A stretch of DNA of 32,549 nt, taken from NCBI GenBank assembly GCA_040752515.1, contig JBFMGQ010000034.1, positions 1 through 32,549 on the forward strand. Reading direction: 5' to 3'. The DNA comes from Tenuifilum sp040752515 (GTDB lineage: Bacteria > Bacteroidota > Bacteroidia > Bacteroidales > Tenuifilaceae). A model generated the notes under the pieces. That model did not search any database, was not told the DNA's origin, and worked only from the letters and a program-made list of their open reading frames with translations. This document shows positions 8,027 to 16,836 of this stretch, one piece after another. Numbering within the stretch: the stretch's first letter is position 1; each line of letters begins with the position of its first letter. The translations under genes were made by a program, and so were the position numbers.

Positions 8027-11000
8027 TTAGTAGTAAATTTTTACTTCGCTTGGAAACTCATTTACACCTATTTCTTTTTCGTTATATGTTTTAATTTCCT
8101 TACCATTTACTGTTACTCTTTTGGGATTAGTCGATCCGTTGAAGTTTCTGATACAAATCCCATTGGATGGAAGGTTTAAATTGCCATCAATTTTGAGCGT
8201 ATAGTGGTCGTTTCTCTTAATTATTGAGTAGGAGAGGTTTCCGAAGTAGGTTGGTAGGTTTTCAACTGAAATTCCAGTAGGGCTATCGATCCATTCCTGT
8301 TTTAGAGCTGAAGCTATGCATAAAGTTTTGTGGTCAGGGTCTTCATAAACAAAAATATTCCTGAACGCATTTATAAAATCACTACCCACCCAGGTGTGAG
8401 GCATGTCGCCAATGTAGGCTGGTGTTCGATAGTTATTCCAAACCACTTCGGCCCAGTGGTACCATCCTTGGGGTCGTTGCTGGGTTAAGAAGTAATCGAT
8501 TAGTTCATGAGCTCTTTCGGGCTGATTAAGCATAATGAACGAACCAATAATTCTGTTCTCGTAGGGTGTAAAGTTAACCCAACTGATTTCGCCCAATTTT
8601 CTTTGCCTGAAGTATGTGTAGTATCTTTCAAAGGTATTATAGATTTGTGGTTTTGGAAGATTTTCGAATTCATTACAGGGTGTGAGTGCAATTGTTGTTG
8701 ATGTAGCATCAAAATCACCTAATTCGGCACATCCTGGTATATAGTTGATGTTGTGATTCTTAATGGATAAGTTTATTGAATTATATAGATTTGCCTTGAA
8801 AGTATCGGTAATCTGCTTTATTCGCTCATATTCTTTCTGATTTCCCAAGGTAATTTGAATGTCGCAAGCATCCTTTAGTCCTTTAAGAATAAAAAAGTCA
8901 TCCCAGTATGAGTGCATGGGCTTTGCCGAGTAGCCTTCGTGACTAATTGATTCGGGAACTAAGCCGTAAAAGGCTTTTAGGCTATCGTTTCCGTATTTAA
9001 ATTTATCGGTTGATCGCTCAGCAATTAACGATTCAATGTACCTTATGGTTTTTAGAATGTAAGGGTTCATCATTCTTAGAAAAGCCGAATCGTGAGTAAA
9101 GCTGAAGTATTCGTGTATTAAGTATATGAATTGACCATGACTGTCGTGTTCCGCTACCGGATCGGGACCTCTAAAATCGACTACACAGGGCACTTTGCCG
9201 TTCTCGTAAAGATGTTGAGCATACCATTCAATGAACTCTTTCACCTCATTGGTGATGCCCGATTTCAGGAGTGCCGATGAAGTTAAGGAACCATCACGCA
9301 TCCAACTCCTTTCATAGGAACGGGAGCCCGGCTGAATGCCATGTATATCACGGTTTATTAATATGTACATTAGGTTTGAACGGTAGGTTTTTATAAGATC
9401 ATGAGCGGAACTTGGCAGGTTGAACTTTACATGCTCTGTTTTTTCACGCCAGCTCTCCGATACTTTTGCAATGGTATCGATGATATTTTTTATAAATAAT
9501 TCCGATTCTTCAATTTTATTGGAATGGTAGGGGACAATAGCAAAAATTGTATGGGATTGTCGGGGTTTTAGGTTTACAGAGTACTTAACTATTCCACTGC
9601 ATAAACCAAAACCATCAGTTGCCGACATTTCTGATTCACGTTTACTAAGAATCATTTCGGCGGGGTTAGCACTATAAAACGGAATGGCGCTAAACGATTC
9701 AAACTTTTGGGTTAAATAGAGCGATGAGTTATCAACATCAACTCTGTTTCTTGAATCACTTGCTGCTAATTTGCTAATTGAACCCACTCCACCAGCAAGG
9801 TTTAAGAATTGGTAGTATGGGTTCACCTGGTATGGTCGTATAAGCAGATATAACTCAACCAATTGATTCTTTTCGGTATTGTTTTTTAATGTATAACCAG
9901 CAAATAGTTTTGATGATTTATTTGCTTTGCCATACGATGTTATCCCAATTTGCAGGTTAACCTCATCGGTATGCCAATTAACCGTTGGGGTGTAATCGTA
10001 TGTTTTACCATCGATAGTATATTCAAGCGATTGCGAGGTTTTTACATTTGTCCAGTTATATAGTTTATGGCCCAATTTTACGATTGGCTCAATGGAATAT
10101 TTTGCTTTTTCAACCTCAATCATACCATCCTCGTTTATTAGGGCTTCCTTGGTATCGCCATTTACGCCTGAAATAGTCCAATACGAAGCTTGATCAAGAA
10201 AGTACCGAGGGTAATAGCCTTGAGGAGAATTCCTTGCCACATATCTAAAAAAATTGTTGAGAGAATTCGACTCCTCAACCTTAATGATATCGATATCACT
10301 AATTCCTATGCTTTTTGCATTGATTGGTTCGTTTAATCTTATTTTAATATAGCGGGTTTCAAGTTCGGGCAATCTGATGAAACTTGTGCTGTTGAAGTTC
10401 GAATTTATTGAAGTGGATTCTTCCCAATTTATTGAATCGTCCGATATGAGTATGTCGAAGTTTTTGGCCTGTTTGCCCTGAGCCCAGTTAATTTTTAAAC
10501 CACCAATTTCTCGGAGTGTCTTAAAATCAATAAGAATTTCTTGTTTCCCTTTGTTCTTCGTGTACCAAGTGTTTTGGGGCTGGTGATCGAATATCTCGGT
10601 TATGGGTTTAAGAAGTGCACCTGAAATTTCATATGCAGCAGGGTTAGGATATTCACTGGTAATTGGGGGTAAAGTTTTAAAGGTTAAGCTGTCAATCCAA
10701 ATTTTCCCGCTTCCACCAACAAACGAGGCAACAGTAAACTCAATTCTATCGATCCTTTTAAGGTGGGTATCGGTTGTTGGCCCCCAAGCAAAACTGATAT
10801 GACGTGGTTTTATTCTAATCTTCCGCCAATTGGTTGGGAAATTGTAATTTCGGTTATTTACCCACCAAACATTATTGCCAGTACTATCTAAAAATTTAAT
10901 TTCTAAGTTATTTGAAGGCGATTCGGCCTTGATGTAAAACGAAATTTCATAGTTTTGGGGTAAATCGATGGGGATAGTTTTTTGAATTCCACAGTATCCC

Positions 11001-11215
11001 GTACCTTTTGTAAAATTGTATGATAAGCAGATAGATTTACCGGATAGGCCATTATCGGTTTGAGTATTTATGGTTACCCCATCCGATTTAATGAAGGTCC
11101 ATCCTTCAGTTGATTCAAACTGATCGAGTGTAATTGTTTGAGCTTTTACCTCCAAAGATGCAAATAAAACTGTTAGGGAAGCAGCAGCAATTGTTGCCCT
11201 AAAGTAATGATTCAT
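8027..11215 (-). CDS. Exported discoidin-domain protein with an unassigned alpha-barrel enzyme domain
   Basis: A protein of 1062 residues from the ATG at 11215; a TTG start at 11245 is also open but would put ten residues before a normal signal peptide (MNHYFRATIAAASLTVLFAS, ending EVKAQ). With residues numbered from that TTG, they are: a galactose-binding-like beta domain resembling CBM11/CIA30 (about 38-190), an F5/8 type C (discoidin) domain (about 200-324), a beta-rich linker domain (about 330-600), and a helical C-terminal domain resembling an (alpha/alpha)6 barrel (about 605-1000), then a small beta tail. The barrel holds conserved-looking acidic clusters: RSYERSWMRDG (642-652), DFRGPDPVAEHDSHGQ (690-705) and PESISHEGYS. 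This layout suggests a periplasmic or secreted carbohydrate-active enzyme, but I cannot place the barrel in a named GH family. It follows the GH144 gene by 67 bp. Its role in glucan breakdown is inferred from position. Confidence 0.7.
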   Translation of the reverse strand: MNHYFRATIAAASLTVLFASLEVKAQTITLDQFESTEGWTFIKSDGVTINTQTDNGLSGKSICLSYNFTKGTGYCGIQKTIPIDLPQNYEISFYIKAESPSNNLEIKFLDSTGNNVWWVNNRNYNFPTNWRKIRIKPRHISFAWGPTTDTHLKRIDRIEFTVASFVGGSGKIWIDSLTFKTLPPITSEYPNPAAYEISGALLKPITEIFDHQPQNTWYTKNKGKQEILIDFKTLREIGGLKINWAQGKQAKNFDILISDDSINWEESTSINSNFNSTSFIRLPELETRYIKIRLNEPINAKSIGISDIDIIKVEESNSLNNFFRYVARNSPQGYYPRYFLDQASYWTISGVNGDTKEALINEDGMIEVEKAKYSIEPIVKLGHKLYNWTNVKTSQSLEYTIDGKTYDYTPTVNWHTDEVNLQIGITSYGKANKSSKLFAGYTLKNNTEKNQLVELYLLIRPYQVNPYYQFLNLAGGVGSISKLAASDSRNRVDVDNSSLYLTQKFESFSAIPFYSANPAEMILSKRESEMSATDGFGLCSGIVKYSVNLKPRQSHTIFAIVPYHSNKIEESELFIKNIIDTIAKVSESWREKTEHVKFNLPSSAHDLIKTYRSNLMYILINRDIHGIQPGSRSYERSWMRDGSLTSSALLKSGITNEVKEFIEWYAQHLYENGKVPCVVDFRGPDPVAEHDSHGQFIYLIHEYFSFTHDSAFLRMMNPYILKTIRYIESLIAERSTDKFKYGNDSLKAFYGLVPESISHEGYSAKPMHSYWDDFFILKGLKDACDIQITLGNQKEYERIKQITDTFKANLYNSINLSIKNHNINYIPGCAELGDFDATSTTIALTPCNEFENLPKPQIYNTFERYYTYFRQRKLGEISWVNFTPYENRIIGSFIMLNQPERAHELIDYFLTQQRPQGWYHWAEVVWNNYRTPAYIGDMPHTWVGSDFINAFRNIFVYEDPDHKTLCIASALKQEWIDSPTGISVENLPTYFGNLSYSIIKRNDHYTLKIDGNLNLPSNGICIRNFNGSTNPKRVTVNGKEIKTYNEKEIGVNEFPSEVKIYY

Positions 11216-11282
11216 GGCCAAAAAAGTTTTTAAAAGAAAAAACAAGAAATTTAGTTTGCCTATGGTGAATTCCTGAAAGCGA

Positions 11283-12689
11283 TTAATTCATAATCTGAAA
11301 ACCAAGTTTCTTTAACCCTGATTGAATTATTGGATCGGGCATTATATAGTTCCAAACCAAACCCGTTCTAAAGTTTTCAATCATGATGAGCATGGGGCCT
11401 TGATCAATTCCAATAAAGTCGTTATCGACCCATTTGGCCGTTGGGTTAAATGCATCGTAAAACCCATACTTACCCCAAATCGTGTTACCATAGCGCTGTA
11501 ACATTGCTTTTGTTGTTGGAAGCACTATTTCGGGAGCAAAGGGTAGCGATGACAGATGGCCATAGGGTGCTATGGTTCCATCGTCAAAGTAATTTAAATC
11601 TCTTCCACTTGCGCCTCTACCAGCATACCCTAAAAAGATTTTATTATCAAAGTTATATTTATCAGTTGGGCCATCGCATGCGGTAATTCCCCAGCAAAGT
11701 GAATCGTAACCAATCCAGCCATGGGGGTTATCGATGCAATACTCACGCTGAGCATAGGTAGCAATCCGTGAGTTAATAAAGTAGTCAATACCTTTTTTAC
11801 TCATGTATGAGTCCTGGATGCCACGAAAATCGATAAAAGCTTGTGAAAACTGATGGCCGAAAAGGGGGGGGAATGCAACATGTGAGTAATTCTTGTAAGG
11901 AGTATACCAGTTGTAAGATTCAAGCCAGGAATTGTAGGCTTTTTCAATATTTTTCATTCCAGAGCCCGCAGCAAGTATGTATAGGAATAATGCTTCGTTA
12001 TAACCTTTCCACCCCATGTTGTGAAGACTCGATTCTGGATACCATCCCATTGATATGGTATATGCATATTGGCCTTGAGGTGGCATTTGCATAAAGTCCC
12101 AATCCACTCTTTTTATCAAAAAGTCAGCTATTTGACGGATTTGACGCTCTATTAAGTTATTTGCGTTATAGTAGTTGCGGGCGAATATTATTCCCATTAA
12201 AAGTAAGCCGGTATCTATCGACGATAGTTCACATTTCCATTCCCTTTTGCCGGTTTCCATGTTCAGGAAATGGTAGTAAAAGCCCTTATAACCCGAAGAA
12301 AGGGGTGAAGAACTTTGTTCAGAGTCTTTGAAAAACTTTAAAATGTTAAGGGTTATTTGAGCAGCCTCATCGCGACTAATCCACTTACGCTCGGCTCCTA
12401 TTGCAAAGCAGGGGATGGCAAAACCTGTTGCAGCTATGCTAATTGGCGACCAAACCGCTGCCCTGTCCTTAACTGCTCCCCATTGAGGGTGATGCTCATG
12501 CATAAAGTACTGGAATGTTTTGTACTGAATTGAATCGAGCATTTTTTCTTCATCAGCCGTTATGCTATAGTCAATTTTACCCTTTGAAGGGAAACTGATA
12601 TTTTTACCATTAGAACATGAAAGCATCAACAAGGTTAACATCAGCGATGCCTTCCAAAACATTCCCATAATTATACCCTTGACAGCCAT
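11283..12689 (-). CDS. GH144-type beta-1,2-glucanase lipoprotein, probably periplasmic
   Basis: A 468-residue lipoprotein with the glucoamylase-like domain (PF10091) of GH144, the family of bacterial endo-beta-1,2-glucanases and beta-1,2-glucan sophorohydrolases. The (alpha/alpha)6 domain fills residues 45-468. Hallmarks shared with the neighbouring paralogue are QYKTFQYFMHEHHPQWGAV (54-72), GWKGYNEALFLYILAAGS, CWGITACDGP, YGFYDAFN, and IDQGPMLIMIENFRTGLVWN near the C-terminus. The lipobox is LMLSC, with the lipidated Cys at 25. The tail after it (SNGKN) lacks the acidic surface-export signal, so a periplasm-facing location is more likely. In-frame ATGs at 12668 and 12662 would give shorter signal peptides with the same lipobox. 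It lies 20 bp after the paralogue. Whether it acts endo or exo cannot be read from the sequence. Confidence 0.85.
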   Translation of the reverse strand: MAVKGIIMGMFWKASLMLTLLMLSCSNGKNISFPSKGKIDYSITADEEKMLDSIQYKTFQYFMHEHHPQWGAVKDRAAVWSPISIAATGFAIPCFAIGAERKWISRDEAAQITLNILKFFKDSEQSSSPLSSGYKGFYYHFLNMETGKREWKCELSSIDTGLLLMGIIFARNYYNANNLIERQIRQIADFLIKRVDWDFMQMPPQGQYAYTISMGWYPESSLHNMGWKGYNEALFLYILAAGSGMKNIEKAYNSWLESYNWYTPYKNYSHVAFPPLFGHQFSQAFIDFRGIQDSYMSKKGIDYFINSRIATYAQREYCIDNPHGWIGYDSLCWGITACDGPTDKYNFDNKIFLGYAGRGASGRDLNYFDDGTIAPYGHLSSLPFAPEIVLPTTKAMLQRYGNTIWGKYGFYDAFNPTAKWVDNDFIGIDQGPMLIMIENFRTGLVWNYIMPDPIIQSGLKKLGFQIMN

Positions 12690-12709
12690 AGGAAATCTTC
12701 ATTTAAGAG

Positions 12710-14359
12710 TTATTTATTAACAGTGAAGCCAAGCCTTAAAAGTCCTTGCTTAACTTCGGGTGCCGACATGAAAAGATTCCAGCACAGTCCACTACGGTAG
12801 TTTTCAATCATAACAACTATTGGCCCTTGGTCAATAGCCAAGTAGCTATTACCCCACCAGTTTGCGGTTACATTAAATGCATCGTAAAAACCATATTCAC
12901 CCCAAACCTTATTGCCAAGTTTATAGTAAAGGAAGCGAGCCACCTGTTTGGATTCCTCGGGGGCATAGGGCATCGATGATAGAGCAGCCGTTGGGCTAAT
13001 TACACCAATATCGCGGGTAGGCTCATGTACACCATAACCCGTATTATCGTCCGATGCTGTTAGCCCCCAGCAGTCAGCACTGTATAAAGGGTATCTTCCG
13101 GGGTTAACAACACAATGCTGACGGTTTATAAGGGAATGGTTTACATTTTGTTGCCAGTAGTTGGCATAGTTATCACTCAAATTTCGGGGGTCAAGACCCA
13201 AGAATGAGTAATGGGCAAAGAAAAGAGGTCCTCCATAGTCGTACCCAATGGGTAATGTGATACCATAGAATGTTTTACCATTGGCAATTGCACCATTTCT
13301 TGCCCAACCTGAATGGTAAACCGACGCATTAATGGGGTATGTGGTTGACGATGCTGCTAAAACGTATACAATTAAGGCCTCGTTGTACCCTCTGATTTGC
13401 ATATTCATTGCCCAACCAACGGTAGGTGACCAATGCCAGTAAAGCACATCTTCGCCACCCTTTGTGTACCAGGTCCATTCAACACCATTTATCAGTTCAT
13501 TAATTTGGTCAATTAAGTTACTTTCCACACTATCGTTAGGGTTTAGGTACTGGCGGAGAGTAATAAGTCCTTGAACCAAAAATGATGTTTCCACCAAATC
13601 ACCACCATTATCATTTGAACTAAATGGTATTACTTTTCCTGTTACACCGTTATACCAGTGCCCCCATGCACCATGAAATCGATCGGCACTTTTTAAAAAA
13701 TTTATTATGGTTGAAAACCTATTAATGCCCTCGGCTCTTGTGATAAATCCGCGCTCAATTCCTACTATGATTGCCATAATTCCAAAGCCGCTGCCACCAA
13801 TAGTAACTAAATCGCCCGAGGTATTTCGTTCCCTTGCCAATCCAGAGGTTGGGTGGGCAAAATCCCAAAAGTATTTGAAAGTACGTTGCTGAATCAGGGT
13901 TAAAAGGCTATCGTCGGAAATTCTTTGAAACTTATCGGTTGAATCAAGCTTGGTGAAAAACTTGGCTGAATACCCATTAATGATATTAGCACCCAAGTTT
14001 TTGCCTTGCGATACGGTGAATCGATAAAGTGAAAGGGGCTTTAGATATTCGTTGGGGGTTACGCTTAAAACCTTTGAATCGTCCGAGAACCTATGGCTGT
14101 AATTATTGTATATATCGCCTGAAAAGTAAATATTGTATGTGTCAATTTTTAATGTATCAACTGGCTTATCGAAAAAAACTTTTATGTTTGGTTTGTATCC
14201 AATATGGTTGATCTGACCATTGTCGGAAACCTTAATGCCATCAATGGTAATTGAATCAACCATAACATTACCAATGGGCTTCGCTGCCTCTTCCTTTTTG
14301 CAAAAGGTTACAGAAAGGGAAACTGCAGCTATAGTAATTATTGATAAAAAATACTTCAT
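12710..14359 (-). CDS. GH144-type beta-1,2-glucanase lipoprotein with N-terminal Ig-like domain, probably surface-exposed
   Basis: A 549-residue lipoprotein. The signal peptide ends at the lipobox SVTFC (Cys 20), followed by KKEEAAK, which resembles the Bacteroidota surface lipoprotein export signal (a Lys followed by two acidic residues near the Cys). Residues 30-140 form an Ig-like domain of the Big_5 kind (KPNIKVFFDKPVD, then LKPLSLYRFTVSQG). Residues 150-549 are the GH144 (alpha/alpha)6 domain, with QQRTFKYFWDFAHPTSGLAR, IRGYNEALIVYVLAASS, DCWGLTASDD, YGFYDAFN and IDQGPIVVMIENYRSGLCWN. The expected action is cleavage of beta-1,2-glucan into oligosaccharides at the cell surface before SusCD import. 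An intrinsic-terminator-like hairpin lies just upstream, so expression may be lower than that of the susCD genes. Confidence 0.86.
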   Translation of the reverse strand: MKYFLSIITIAAVSLSVTFCKKEEAAKPIGNVMVDSITIDGIKVSDNGQINHIGYKPNIKVFFDKPVDTLKIDTYNIYFSGDIYNNYSHRFSDDSKVLSVTPNEYLKPLSLYRFTVSQGKNLGANIINGYSAKFFTKLDSTDKFQRISDDSLLTLIQQRTFKYFWDFAHPTSGLARERNTSGDLVTIGGSGFGIMAIIVGIERGFITRAEGINRFSTIINFLKSADRFHGAWGHWYNGVTGKVIPFSSNDNGGDLVETSFLVQGLITLRQYLNPNDSVESNLIDQINELINGVEWTWYTKGGEDVLYWHWSPTVGWAMNMQIRGYNEALIVYVLAASSTTYPINASVYHSGWARNGAIANGKTFYGITLPIGYDYGGPLFFAHYSFLGLDPRNLSDNYANYWQQNVNHSLINRQHCVVNPGRYPLYSADCWGLTASDDNTGYGVHEPTRDIGVISPTAALSSMPYAPEESKQVARFLYYKLGNKVWGEYGFYDAFNVTANWWGNSYLAIDQGPIVVMIENYRSGLCWNLFMSAPEVKQGLLRLGFTVNK

Positions 14360-14374
14360 AGGGTTTAATAAAAA

Positions 14375-14402
14375 ATAGGGTGGGGTGTTTTCCCCACCCT
14401 AT
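14375..14402 (-). terminator. Internal terminator/attenuator between the LamG lipoprotein and enzyme genes
   Basis: Bases 14375-14385 pair perfectly with 14392-14402 (11 bp, GC core GGGTGGGG/CCCCACCC, six-base loop). On the minus strand the hairpin is followed by a run of six T residues (TATTTTTTATT), giving a normal intrinsic terminator. It comes 8 bases after the LamG gene stop and ahead of the GH144 gene start at 14359. No promoter can be seen between them, so it is more likely a partial terminator that sets susCD/binding-protein expression above that of the enzymes. Confidence 0.8.
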
Positions 14403-14410
14403 AAGTTTAA

Positions 14411-15286
14411 CTATTCAGTAATTTGAGATACTTCGGCATCGTATAGAGCTTTAACTTCGGTAGCCGAGAGGGCCTTGTCGTAAACACGCAGCTCATCGAG
14501 GTTACCCATGAACCAGCCCATCCACTCGTCGGTAGCTTGAGTATCGGTTTTTGGACGCCATGCGCCAATATTAAGCACATCGGCATTCACAAAATTCAAA
14601 TCACCAAGAGGTGTTTGCTGATCATCTGCATAACGATTTTCAACTCCTGCTGGGAAATCAACCTTTACACCATCCTTATAAACCATAAACTTGGAGGTAG
14701 TTGCATCGTACTGGAAAACAAGGTGCATCCATTTATTAACCTGGAAAATAGATTTCTTTGCTTCTATCCATTGACCTTCCCAGGGAACACCTACTTTTTT
14801 GAAGTGTAATTTAAAGAATAGAGAATCGGCGCCTGGATCAGTTAGCCTTTCAATCATGATAGTGAGGTTTCCCCAGAATAGATCATCCGATTTCCCAATT
14901 TCGAAAATCTTTGGAACAGGAGTACCATCAACCTTTGGGGATTTAATCCACATGGCAATAGTGTAGGATTTCAAGGTTTTAAGTTTGCTGTTGGCAGGTA
15001 AATTATAGCGAAGGTATGCACCGTTAGCACCCTGGTAAGCCTTACCCCTGCGGCCGGCTACATAGGTTACATTTGGCTGTTGAGCAGGAGTGATGTTACC
15101 AACTTTTTCCATCGCATTGTCTTCAAATGGTAAGTATGCAACCAAATTGGCTGTTGCAACTGTTCCTGGATCAATCTTACCATCGTCGTTGTTGTCATCA
15201 TCTTTACTACATGCGGTGAATAGCAATCCACCCATTACTACTGCGCCAAAAAGAAGCGCGCCAAAAATTCTGAATTTGTTCTTCAT
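14411..15286 (-). CDS. LamG-domain surface lipoprotein, probable glycan-binding protein (SusE/F position)
   Basis: A 291-residue lipoprotein with lipobox LFTAC (Cys 26) followed by SKDDDNNDDG, a strong match to the Bacteroidota surface export signal. The rest is one concanavalin A-like LamG fold (Laminin_G_3 type, about 45-285): LVAYLPFEDNAMEKVGN at the start, SYTIAMWIKSP and WMHLVFQYDA in the core, and the usual ending NLDELRVYDKALSATEVKAL. No catalytic motif is visible. Its place right after susD is where surface glycan-binding proteins usually lie, so it probably helps hold the glucan at the outer membrane. It starts 44 bp after susD and is followed by a terminator-like hairpin. Fold is clear; binding of beta-1,2-glucan is inferred. 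Confidence 0.8.
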   Translation of the reverse strand: MKNKFRIFGALLFGAVVMGGLLFTACSKDDDNNDDGKIDPGTVATANLVAYLPFEDNAMEKVGNITPAQQPNVTYVAGRRGKAYQGANGAYLRYNLPANSKLKTLKSYTIAMWIKSPKVDGTPVPKIFEIGKSDDLFWGNLTIMIERLTDPGADSLFFKLHFKKVGVPWEGQWIEAKKSIFQVNKWMHLVFQYDATTSKFMVYKDGVKVDFPAGVENRYADDQQTPLGDLNFVNADVLNIGAWRPKTDTQATDEWMGWFMGNLDELRVYDKALSATEVKALYDAEVSQITE

Positions 15287-15330
15287 AGGACTTAAAATTT
15301 AGTTAGACATAGGTTTATTTAAAAATGGAA

Positions 15331-16818
15331 TTAATATCCGCTATTTTGAGTTAAATTCGGATTCAGTTGCATTTGGGCAGCAGGGATCGGGTAATGCTCA
15401 TGCTTGCCTACCACAAATCCCTTTGATGCGAGTGCGGTTGCCGCCTGATTTGTCCGCACCAGGTCAAAATACCTATCTTCTTCCATTGCTAGTTCAGCTC
15501 GGCGTTCGTTCCATATATCTTGTAATGTTGCACCGTTGATACTGGGTAAACCAGCTCTACTGCGAACCATATTGAGAGCATTGTCGGCACTTAACCCACA
15601 TGTTAGTGGAACTGCAGCACCCTGAACCAGCGCTTCGGCATACATCAAAAGGATATCAGAGTACCTGATTACTCTAATGTTATGGTCAAAGCCATAACCG
15701 TTGTAAACCCAACGGTTTTGCGATGATGGGGTATATACCTTTCCGTTGTAAACGGGATTAGTACACCTGGTCATTATACTATCGCCCTCGGGCGTTTTTG
15801 TACCCCTGTATAGGAGTGTGGTTGCAGGTCTGATCACCTCGCCTCGCGAATTGTAAAAGTCGATAAGGTTTTGGCTTGGTGTGCAGAAACCCCAACCTTG
15901 CATGTTGGCAGGCGAATTGCCACGCGGGCCTTGTACATAACCATACTCAAGGTAAGCTGCATCGCCCGATGATTTTCCTAAAGTAGAACTTTGAATCTCG
16001 AAGAGCGATTCTTTTGAGTTTTCACCGTCGAGGCTAAATACTTCGCGGAAGTTATCGAGTAATCTAAACCTACCCGATGCAATAATCTTATCGGTTAACG
16101 AGGCTACAGAATCCCATTCCGATTGGTATAGATGTACTTTAGCTTTTATGGCCATAGCGGTGTACTTAGATATTCTGCCGCCCCATTCTTTGGTATAGCC
16201 ATCGGGAAGAACGGCAATGGCTTCCTCTAAGTCCTTTTCAATGAAGGCGTAAAGTTCACTTGTGCTGGCCTGGCTTAATGAGGCCAACTGTTCCGAAGAG
16301 AGAACAGTGTCAACTATGGGTACCCGTCCAAATAATCGGGTAAGATTAAAGTATGCGTAAGCCCTTATAACTTTAGCTTCACCTTGACATTGAATGGCAT
16401 AATCGCGATCCGACTTATTCTGGAGGTTTTGAACGAACAAAGGCATCTGGTGAATGGCGTAATTAGCGCCACTAACAATATCGTAGTATCCTGTCCATAA
16501 GGCATTTATAAGGCCATTGGTGGGTTGAAAGTTTAGGTTGTCGATATCGCGCATTTCCGGATTATCTTCAGGAGTACTCCCCTTATCGGCATTGTCTGAG
16601 GCAATCTCAAAGGCTCCAATGTAAGGGAAAACATGAGCCCCCCAGTTTCGTAACTTAGCATAAGCAGCACTCACAGAAAGGAATATGTTTTCGGATTTAG
16701 TATAATCAATTCCGGTTGTGGGGAGGGTTCCTTCCTGCCTAAAATCAAGAAAGTCTTCACAGTTCCATAGCAGTAAAACTGCTATCAGCGATATTATGAT
16801 GTACTTTAAGTTTTTCAT
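15331..16818 (-). CDS. susD: SusD/RagB-family surface glycan-binding lipoprotein
   Basis: A 495-residue SusD-family lipoprotein that should cap the SusC channel and deliver oligosaccharides to it. The signal peptide ends in LLWNC (Cys 20), followed by the usual EDFLD. The SusD pattern of helical TPR-like repeats is visible: AAYAKLRNWG (52-61), LINALWTGYYDIVSGANYAI, AIQCQGEAKVIRAYAYFNL with LFGRVPIV after it, and the C-terminal IRYSDILLMYAEAL, NMVRSRAGLP, and IWNERRAELAMEEDRYFDLV. Length is normal. It starts 18 bp after susC and is followed by the LamG lipoprotein gene 44 bp on. The symbol marks the family; the ligand is inferred from the operon to be beta-1,2-glucan fragments. Confidence 0.93.
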   Translation of the reverse strand: MKNLKYIIISLIAVLLLWNCEDFLDFRQEGTLPTTGIDYTKSENIFLSVSAAYAKLRNWGAHVFPYIGAFEIASDNADKGSTPEDNPEMRDIDNLNFQPTNGLINALWTGYYDIVSGANYAIHQMPLFVQNLQNKSDRDYAIQCQGEAKVIRAYAYFNLTRLFGRVPIVDTVLSSEQLASLSQASTSELYAFIEKDLEEAIAVLPDGYTKEWGGRISKYTAMAIKAKVHLYQSEWDSVASLTDKIIASGRFRLLDNFREVFSLDGENSKESLFEIQSSTLGKSSGDAAYLEYGYVQGPRGNSPANMQGWGFCTPSQNLIDFYNSRGEVIRPATTLLYRGTKTPEGDSIMTRCTNPVYNGKVYTPSSQNRWVYNGYGFDHNIRVIRYSDILLMYAEALVQGAAVPLTCGLSADNALNMVRSRAGLPSINGATLQDIWNERRAELAMEEDRYFDLVRTNQAATALASKGFVVGKHEHYPIPAAQMQLNPNLTQNSGY

Positions 16819-16836
16819 GGCTCTAAGGTTTTAGAA

